In this document: positions 6,036 to 10,505 of the stretch, piece by piece
How positions within the stretch are numbered: position 1 is the first letter of the stretch
Layout of the letters: each line of letters starts with the position of its first letter
Assembly: GCA_004554555.1 (NCBI GenBank)
Contig: SFLN01000067.1
Coordinates: forward strand, 1 to 10,505
Source: [Eubacterium] saphenum
Lineage (GTDB): Bacteria > Bacillota > Clostridia > Oscillospirales > Ruminococcaceae
DNA: 10,505 nucleotides
Reading direction: 5' to 3'
Made by a program: the position numbers and the translations under genes
Notes under the pieces: model-generated
What the model was told of the DNA's origin: nothing
Databases searched by the model: none
What the model saw: the letters and a program-made list of their open reading frames with translations, nothing else

Positions 6036-6737
6036 ATGACTTTACAGGAGATTATCGACGACAGCAAGAGAATTGTGTTTTTCGGCGGCGCGGGTGTTTC
6101 CACCGAGAGCGGTATCCCCGATTTCCGAAGCGTTGACGGGCTTTACAATCAAAAGTACAAATACCCGCCCGAGATGATTATCTCGCACAGCTTTTTTGAG
6201 CGAAATCCCGAGGAGTTTTACCGCTTTTACCGCGACCGTATGATTTTTCCGGACGCAAAGCCGAATTCCGCGCACATCAAGCTCGCCGAGTGGGAAAAGC
6301 GCGGGATTTTGTCGGCGGTTGTCACGCAGAATATCGATGGTCTGCACCAGCTTGCGGGAAGCAAAAATGTCATCGAGCTTCACGGGAGCGTTCACAGAAA
6401 TTACTGCACGAAATGCGGGAAGTTTTACCCGCTGTCCGCGGTGACAGAAAGCGACGGCGTGCCGCGCTGCGAGTGCGGCGGAACGATTAAGCCAGACGTT
6501 GTGCTGTACGAGGAGAGCCTCAAGTCCGAGGATATCGAAAACGCGGTTTCCGAGATTGCTAGCGCAGACACGCTGATTATCGGCGGCACTTCGCTTGTTG
6601 TGTACCCCGCGGCGGGGCTTGTGCGCTACTTCAATGGCAAGCACCTGGTTGTCATCAACAAAAGCGAAATCAACGCCGGAAACGCCGAGCTTGTCATCAA
6701 CGACAGTATCGGAAAGGTTATGGGCGGCGTCAAATAG
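6036..6737 (+). CDS. cobB: NAD-dependent protein deacylase, sirtuin (CobB/Sir2)
   Basis: This enzyme removes acetyl or similar acyl groups from protein lysines, using NAD+ and releasing nicotinamide and O-acyl-ADP-ribose, in the cytoplasm. The 233-residue product has GGAGVSTESGIPDFR (17-31), TQNIDGLH (97-104), the catalytic His116 in LHGS, a zinc site from Cys124, Cys127, Cys145 and Cys147, and IIGGTSLVVYPA (181-192). The second zinc pair is C-x-C rather than the commoner C-x2-C. The GAGVSTESGIPDFR form and the IKPDVVLYEE stretch fit the bacterial class U/III border. I do not see the Tyr-x2-Arg signature of desuccinylases, so deacetylation is the likelier activity. ATG at 6036 is chosen for its GGAGG (6024-6028); an in-frame GTG at 5982 lies inside the last repeat unit and has no ribosome binding site. 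No clear promoter is visible, because the 88-bp array lies directly upstream. Confidence 0.95.
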   Translation: MTLQEIIDDSKRIVFFGGAGVSTESGIPDFRSVDGLYNQKYKYPPEMIISHSFFERNPEEFYRFYRDRMIFPDAKPNSAHIKLAEWEKRGILSAVVTQNIDGLHQLAGSKNVIELHGSVHRNYCTKCGKFYPLSAVTESDGVPRCECGGTIKPDVVLYEESLKSEDIENAVSEIASADTLIIGGTSLVVYPAAGLVRYFNGKHLVVINKSEINAGNAELVINDSIGKVMGGVK

Positions 6738-6859
6738 GGGGATTTTTCGCAGCTTTCGGGCTGAATTTACACCTCACTTGTGGCATTTCACGCGGTTTTA
6801 TAAATTGCTTTTCGATAGAAAATTCTATGCGAAAACGGTTTGGTTAACGGTAAAATTAA

Positions 6860-6893
6860 GGCAGCACCGCGCAGGGCGGCTTTTGTTGCTGTC
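6860..6893 (+). other. Hairpin in the cobB/zinc-ribbon gap, possible weak terminator or leader structure
   Basis: GGCAGCA (6860-6866) can pair with TGCTGTC (6887-6893). Inside this, CCGC (6867-6870) pairs with GCGG (6876-6879), followed by CTTTTGTT. This could be a leaky terminator after cobB or a structure in the leader of the zinc-ribbon gene at 6912, which starts 19 bases later. The 174-base gap also holds TTGTGG-15-TATAAA (6778-6804), a poor promoter candidate. Confidence 0.35.
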
Positions 6894-6911
6894 TTATAGA
6901 AAGGATAGAAA

Positions 6912-8009
6912 ATGGATAAGGTACATACTCTGTCGTATCAGTGCCCGAACTGTAACGCGGCGCTTGAATACGACAACGCAACGGGAAAATTCAAGTGCTT
7001 TTACTGCGACGGTACTTTTACCGAGGCTCAAATCAAAGCGCTTTTTGAGGCGCGCGATGAGTCGGTAAATCTTGAAGAGTCGGTTGAACCCGAGCTTACT
7101 CCCGACCAGCAGGAAACCGAGGAGTTTACGGGACAAAGCGCTCTGTACAGCTGCCCGAACTGCGGCGCGGGCGTTATCTGCGACAGCTTGACCGCTTCGA
7201 CGCGCTGTCATTTCTGCCACACGCCCGTTATCTTGTCGGGACGGCTTTCCGGTGAATACAAGCCGGATTTGATTATACCGTTCTCGACAACCCGCGATGT
7301 TGCCGAGCAGAAGTTCTACGCTTATACAAAGGGTAAATTCCTGCTCCCGCGCGGCTTCAGAAGCGACGCGCAGATAAAGAATATCTCCGCGCTTTATGTG
7401 CCTTACTGGCTCAAGAGCGGTCGTGTTGACGCAAATCTCACGGCTACGGGCAAAACTATCCGCACCTGGCGCTCGGGCGATGTTCAGTACACGCATACAA
7501 AGCTCTATCACGTTGAACGCGAGGCGGAATTTTCGTTTGTGAGAGTACCGTGCGATGGTTCAAAGAGAATTGACGACGCGCTGATGGAGAGCATCGAGCC
7601 GTTCGTTTACAACGGCGTTAAACCGTTTAATATGTCTTATCTTTCGGGCTGCGCGGCGGAGAAGTACGATGTCACCAAGGAAGAAGCGGCGCAGAGGATT
7701 GACCAGCGCGTTCAGCAGGCGGCAAACGATGAGCTGAAGCGTATGGCTTCGGTCTACAACTCGCTTGAGGATATCCAAACAAACATAAACTACCGCAGCC
7801 AGGAGTACGCTTACGCGCTTTTGCCGGTTTGGTTTTTGAACTACACCTACAAGGGCAAGGATTACGGTTTTGTGATGAACGGACAAACGGGAACAACCTT
7901 CGGTGAACTCCCCGTGAGCAAGGCTAAATTGTTCCTCTACGGCGCGGGAATTTTCCTCGCGGTACTGATAATCGCGTTCGTGATACTCAGCCTGTTCTTC
8001 GGCGATTAA
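6912..8009 (+). CDS. Membrane protein with two N-terminal zinc ribbons
   Basis: The product is 365 residues. Two four-cysteine zinc ribbons occupy the N-terminus: Cys11/Cys14 with Cys29/Cys32, and Cys81/Cys84 with Cys99/Cys102, each as C-P-N-C and C-x2-C knuckles. They are separated by an acidic, Glu-rich linker. A domain of about 220 residues follows, rich in aromatic residues and repeated strands. A single hydrophobic segment at about 341-362 then anchors the C-terminus. Similar clostridial proteins are commonly annotated as TFIIB-type zinc-ribbon proteins, but a transcription role is unlikely with a membrane anchor. ATG at 6912 has AGAAAGGA six bases upstream. The next gene begins 13 bases after the stop, so the two form a pair. 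The zinc ribbons should lie in the cytoplasm, as there is no signal peptide. The exact function is unknown. Confidence 0.85.
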   Translation: MDKVHTLSYQCPNCNAALEYDNATGKFKCFYCDGTFTEAQIKALFEARDESVNLEESVEPELTPDQQETEEFTGQSALYSCPNCGAGVICDSLTASTRCHFCHTPVILSGRLSGEYKPDLIIPFSTTRDVAEQKFYAYTKGKFLLPRGFRSDAQIKNISALYVPYWLKSGRVDANLTATGKTIRTWRSGDVQYTHTKLYHVEREAEFSFVRVPCDGSKRIDDALMESIEPFVYNGVKPFNMSYLSGCAAEKYDVTKEEAAQRIDQRVQQAANDELKRMASVYNSLEDIQTNINYRSQEYAYALLPVWFLNYTYKGKDYGFVMNGQTGTTFGELPVSKAKLFLYGAGIFLAVLIIAFVILSLFFGD

Positions 8010-8022
8010 GGGGGGTAAAGCT

Positions 8023-8904
8023 ATGAAAAAATGTAGAAAACTGCTCCCTGCGCTGTTTTTGGCGGTGATGATGATAACGGCGGCGCTGTTGACGATAACC
8101 GCGAGCGCTGATGTAAAATACTCGGTTGCTATCGATGATTTGGACAACTGCCTTACACCGGAGGAAGAAAGCTCGCTGCTCCAAATAATGCAGAAAACTG
8201 CCGACAAAACCAAGCTCAACATCGGATTTTGCATTACTGCGGATTTGGATGGAATGTCGGACGAGATTTATTCGGACTATTATTCCGATGAACATTTCGG
8301 GCACGGCTCGGACTCGGTTGTGCTGCTGATGGTGAACACCTACGATAAGCCGCAGTACGCCGCGGTTACCGATGAAATCTCGACAAGCGGCGTTGCTGTC
8401 GGGAAATTCAGCAAATCGATTATCGAGAATAATATGTTCCCGAGGATTTACAAGGGCTTTGACAATACGAACGCGACCTCGGTCGGAGTGCCGAAGAGCA
8501 ATGTGTACAAAGGGTACAGCTCCGCGCAGTTTTATCAGGCGGGAGTTGGATTCTGCGATGCAATTGAGACGTTCAGCAATTCGTTTGTGGCGTTTTGGGC
8601 AACAATCGGCGATTACATAGCGAAGAATGTTACGGCGCTTGTTATCGGAATAATAATTGCGACGATTTTCGCGCTTATTGTGGCGAATTCAACGAAAGCG
8701 AAGTACTCCAAGAAAAAGCCGATAAGCGCGGATAAGTATCTTGACCGCAGGAATACGAGGGTTGTGCGGCAGGTGGATAGGTTTGTGCGCGAGTACACGA
8801 CAAGCGTGAGAATTAGCAGTTCGTCGAGCGGCGGCGGAAGAAGCGGCGGTGGCGGCGGAGGTCACAGCAGCGGTCACGGTGGCGGCGGCGGAAGGCATAG
8901 ATAA
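8023..8904 (+). CDS. TPM-domain membrane protein with Gly/His-rich tail
   Basis: The 293-residue product begins with a signal peptide (basic start, hydrophobic core, Ala-Ser-Ala at 27-29 and likely cleavage before Asp30). Residues about 31-150 resemble a TPM (YgcG-like) domain: a helix after LTPEEES, a strand around NIGFCITAD, and SDSVVLLMV followed by the paired-strand region around YAAVTDE. A transmembrane segment spans about 203-221, and the cytoplasmic part is basic. The last 30 residues are almost entirely Ser, Gly, His and Arg, as is common at the end of TPM proteins. The domain is presumed extracytoplasmic; related domains have been linked to metal binding, phosphatase activity and photosystem repair, but the role here is not known. 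ATG at 8023 has AGGGGGG just upstream and overlaps the operon of the zinc-ribbon gene. The His-Gly tail might bind metal. Confidence 0.85.
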   Translation: MKKCRKLLPALFLAVMMITAALLTITASADVKYSVAIDDLDNCLTPEEESSLLQIMQKTADKTKLNIGFCITADLDGMSDEIYSDYYSDEHFGHGSDSVVLLMVNTYDKPQYAAVTDEISTSGVAVGKFSKSIIENNMFPRIYKGFDNTNATSVGVPKSNVYKGYSSAQFYQAGVGFCDAIETFSNSFVAFWATIGDYIAKNVTALVIGIIIATIFALIVANSTKAKYSKKKPISADKYLDRRNTRVVRQVDRFVREYTTSVRISSSSSGGGRSGGGGGGHSSGHGGGGGRHR

Positions 8905-8948
8905 TCAGCTGATTGCAAAGTCGGCTGAATGTACCGCGTAGCGAAAAA

Positions 8949-8999
8949 AGTCTTTTTGGAGGTTTGGAACCTTTTTCTTCAGAAAAAGGTTCCAAGACT
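8949..8999. repeat. Large intergenic inverted repeat
   Basis: The 14-base arms 8964-8977 and 8982-8995 are perfect complements (TTGGAACCTTTTTC and its reverse complement) around a four-base loop. AGTCTT at 8949-8954 also pairs with AAGACT at 8994-8999, so two overlapping foldings are possible. No T-run follows on either strand, so it is not a standard terminator. It resembles the palindromic elements dispersed between genes in clostridial genomes, but that is from memory. Confidence 0.75.
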
Positions 9000-9001
9000 G
9001 A

Positions 9002-9057
9002 AGCGAAGCGTCAATACTGGAGCGAAGCGTAAAAATTCAAAAAAAGGACGCTTTCGC
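9002..9057. repeat. Direct and inverted copies of a GCGAAGCGT word
   Basis: AGCGAAGCGT occurs at 9002-9011 and 9021-9030, a 19-base period. A near reverse complement ACGCTTTCGC (one extra T) lies at 9048-9057, followed by TTTCTTCT. The second copy and the inverted copy could form a stem with a T-rich end, giving a possible terminator for the TPM gene. Confidence 0.55.
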
Positions 9058-9065
9058 TTTCTTCT

Positions 9066-9153
9066 ATTCAGCAAACCGACTTGAAATTCAGTTTGCAATC
9101 ATTGCCAATTTTTTTGACGAACGTCAAAAAAATCGCAAACCCCATTCAGCAAA
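9066..9153. repeat. Palindrome with 12-base arms, flanked by 10-base direct repeats
   Basis: Bases 9108-9119 (A, seven T, GACG) are a perfect reverse complement of 9122-9133, around an AA centre. GTTTGC (9091-9096) also pairs with GCAAAC (9135-9140), lengthening the fold. The 10-mer ATTCAGCAAA flanks it at 9066-9075 and 9144-9153. The T-run is on the 5' side of the stem, so it is not a normal terminator on either strand. Confidence 0.7.
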
Positions 9154-9196
9154 GTTTCCCCGGCAGAAAAACTCGACAAAAGGTCAAGCACAAAGT

Positions 9197-9228
9197 AAAA
9201 AAGGACGTTCCTCGGAGCGTCCTTTCCT
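9197..9228. terminator. Intrinsic terminator of the minus-strand gene, possibly bidirectional
   Basis: GGACG (9203-9207) pairs with CGTCC (9218-9222), and the stem extends inward with one wobble through 9208-9210/9215-9217. For minus-strand transcription from the gene ending at 9243, it is followed by six A on the plus strand (9197-9202), that is a U-run. On the plus strand the following TTTCCTT is a weaker tract that may serve the TPM gene. Confidence 0.75.
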
Positions 9229-9242
9229 TATTATATAAGCGT

Positions 9243-10358
9243 TTACACCATATTTTCCCGCGCGTAATAAGCGAGAATAAGCTCTGTCACGCGACCGTAG
9301 CTTAGCGAGCCGTCGGGCACGCCTTGAACCTGGATAAAAGTATCGTTCGCTGCTTGAGAAACGTTGTGGATTGTTTCGATAACCTCGTTGTCGTGACCTT
9401 CGTGGTCGTAGATGTACTTGTTGTTGGCGGCGAAATCGGCGAGCATTCCGGGCGTTTCCAAATCCCGCACCTCCTGCCACATATCCATATCGTAGTCAAA
9501 AAGCTCGTTCGCGCAGTAGGTGAGCGCCATCATATAGCCCGAATAGCGGAACTCGGGATAATCGCTGTTGATGCACGAGAGAAACGCGAGGAAGTTACAC
9601 TCGTTCTCAAAGGCAATCCCGCGCGAGTGCGCACTCTCGTGGGCAGCGGTTGCGGGAATAAGGTAGTCGGGCTGGGCGATATTCACGTTGCACTCGGCAA
9701 AGAACGGGAAATACATACCCGTAATCCCCGTGTACGACCACGGTTCCGACAGCAAAACCGGCTTCTGCCGCCAAATCGCCGTCCACAAAAACGGGTACTC
9801 CGCGACCAGCTTTTCATAGCCGTTTCCTACGCGGGTGAGTTCATCGTAAACGCTCGCGGGGAGCATCATCAGCCCGTTTTCATCGCGGGAAATCTCTTTC
9901 TCGGCTTCAGCCGCGCTGTTTGCTAAAATCTTGCACACGGAAAGCAGCTGCTCGGCGGTTTTCTGCGAGGTGTCCAAACCCATTGCCTTTTCAAGCGGCT
10001 CACGGTAAAAATTCGCGCCGTGCCCGCACATATACACAAAACACGCAATCGACAAAAACGCACAAACTCCGCGTCCCGCTTTGAGCGCGGCTTTCTTGCG
10101 GGTTTTGCTCTTTTTCAGCTTCACGATGAACAGCACTATCAGAAAAATCACCGCGGGAATTGCAAGAACCGCCAAAATCTCAGTCAGCGAAATCGGTATA
10201 AGGCTTGTGAGGAAGCCGATTGGGGTTGTTATCACCTTGAAAAGTCCTCGGGAAATCGCGTACTCCGTGAACTCGGGGAACATCGGCAGCACAAAAAACA
10301 TCAGTCCCGCCAAAACTAATGGTAAAAATATCCAAAAACGCTTGAAAAATTTTTTCAA
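9243..10358 (-). CDS. DUF3810-like membrane protein with HExxH metallopeptidase-type motif
   Basis: With the preferred TTG start at 10358, the product is 371 residues. Hydrophobic segments lie at about 9-26, 44-79 (probably two passes) and 96-112, followed by a soluble domain of about 260 residues. That domain contains HESAHSRG (240-247), a classic HExxH zinc motif, with Glu251 and Glu253 and an ANFLAF-like stretch (CNFLAF) close behind. Such an arrangement is typical of the DUF3810 family and suggests a membrane-bound zinc protease, though activity is unproven. The C-terminus ends in an Arg-rich, Tyr-Tyr-containing helix. Start choice is unusual: the ATG at 10376 overlaps the -10 box of a perfect promoter, and the upstream TTG at 10445 lies before that promoter. 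TTG at 10358 has AAGGGTGAT at the right spacing. It is transcribed alone, convergent with the TPM gene. Confidence 0.8.
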   Translation of the reverse strand: MKKFFKRFWIFLPLVLAGLMFFVLPMFPEFTEYAISRGLFKVITTPIGFLTSLIPISLTEILAVLAIPAVIFLIVLFIVKLKKSKTRKKAALKAGRGVCAFLSIACFVYMCGHGANFYREPLEKAMGLDTSQKTAEQLLSVCKILANSAAEAEKEISRDENGLMMLPASVYDELTRVGNGYEKLVAEYPFLWTAIWRQKPVLLSEPWSYTGITGMYFPFFAECNVNIAQPDYLIPATAAHESAHSRGIAFENECNFLAFLSCINSDYPEFRYSGYMMALTYCANELFDYDMDMWQEVRDLETPGMLADFAANNKYIYDHEGHDNEVIETIHNVSQAANDTFIQVQGVPDGSLSYGRVTELILAYYARENMV

Positions 10359-10362
10359 AAAT

Positions 10363-10371
10363 ATCACCCTT
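10363..10371 (-). promoter_or_regulatory. Ribosome binding site favouring the TTG start at 10358
   Basis: On the minus strand AAGGGTGAT (10371-10363) resembles the AAAGGAGGTGAT ideal and ends four bases before TTG at 10358. Transcription from the promoter just upstream would start at about 10368, within or next to this site, so the leader is extremely short. Confidence 0.5.
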
Positions 10372-10374
10372 TTC

Positions 10375-10403
10375 ATTATAACAGATAAATTTTTTCTTGT
10401 CAA
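10375..10403 (-). promoter_or_regulatory. Perfect-consensus sigma-A promoter
   Basis: On the minus strand TTGACA (10403-10398) and TATAAT (10380-10375) are both exact consensus, separated by the ideal 17 bases. It drives the gene ending at 9243. The last two bases of the -10 box are the first two of an in-frame ATG. The remaining 10446-10505 is AT-rich and shows no gene. Confidence 0.85.
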
Positions 10404-10505
10404 TGCCGTTAATATTCCGCATAATAAGCGACTTTTTCCACACAATCTACCTATTTAAATTTTACAATACCACATAATCCTTCAAAAAATAAAATTACCC
10501 TTGAC

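Noticed and set aside
9108..9133. Palindrome as an intrinsic terminator
   Set aside because: The T-run is on the 5' arm and pairs with the A-run. Neither strand has a U-run after a GC-rich stem.
9081..9305. Plus-strand frame in the gap after the TPM gene
   Set aside because: It runs through the palindrome and terminator and into the end of the antisense gene, with no ribosome binding site.
10501..10505. TTGAC at the right edge as a -35 box of a plus-strand gene
   Set aside because: Only five bases are visible and the -10 region would lie outside the window, so it cannot be supported.

Overview
The window looks like a chromosomal segment from a gut-type, low-to-medium GC Firmicute, most likely a clostridium of the Oscillospiraceae/Ruminococcaceae sort. 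This is inferred from strong AGGAGG-type ribosome binding sites, consensus sigma-A promoters, a long pyruvate kinase with a PEP-utiliser-like C-terminal domain, and a zinc-ribbon/TPM-domain gene pair. No rRNA, tRNA, CRISPR array or transposase gene was seen.

Layout. (1) 1-397 is the 3' end of a membrane-anchored protein gene that continues out of the window. It converges on pyk (464-2236, minus) across a bidirectional hairpin terminator. (2) 2237-2433 is a divergent promoter region with one good sigma-A promoter for pyk and another for the rightward cluster. (3) 2434-5445 is a rightward cluster: a protein with a short helical head, a long Gly/Ser/Phe pentad-repeat middle containing an (Glu-Trp)5 block, and an ordered-looking tail; a two-TM membrane protein; a putative GT-A glycosyltransferase overlapping it by one base; and a LolD/MacB-type ABC ATPase with no permease beside it. 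(4) 5454-about 6012 is a non-coding array of six 88-bp tandem repeats plus a partial seventh. (5) 6036-8904 carries a sirtuin deacylase, then a tightly spaced pair made of a zinc-ribbon membrane protein and a secreted TPM-domain membrane protein. (6) 8905-9242 is a gene-free stretch packed with inverted and direct repeats, ending in a terminator. (7) 9243-10358 (minus) is a DUF3810-like membrane protein with an HExxH motif, driven by a perfect-consensus promoter.

How it may fit together. pyk and cobB are housekeeping genes. The 2434-4728 genes share one promoter and are closely spaced or overlapping, so a joint, probably envelope-related or self-assembling, role is plausible but unproven. The two observations most worth follow-up are the FG/GSF pentad-repeat protein with its partners, and the 88-bp array, whose unit length is not a multiple of three and whose variant blocks are shuffled between units. 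All function calls come from reading motifs by eye; no database search was possible.
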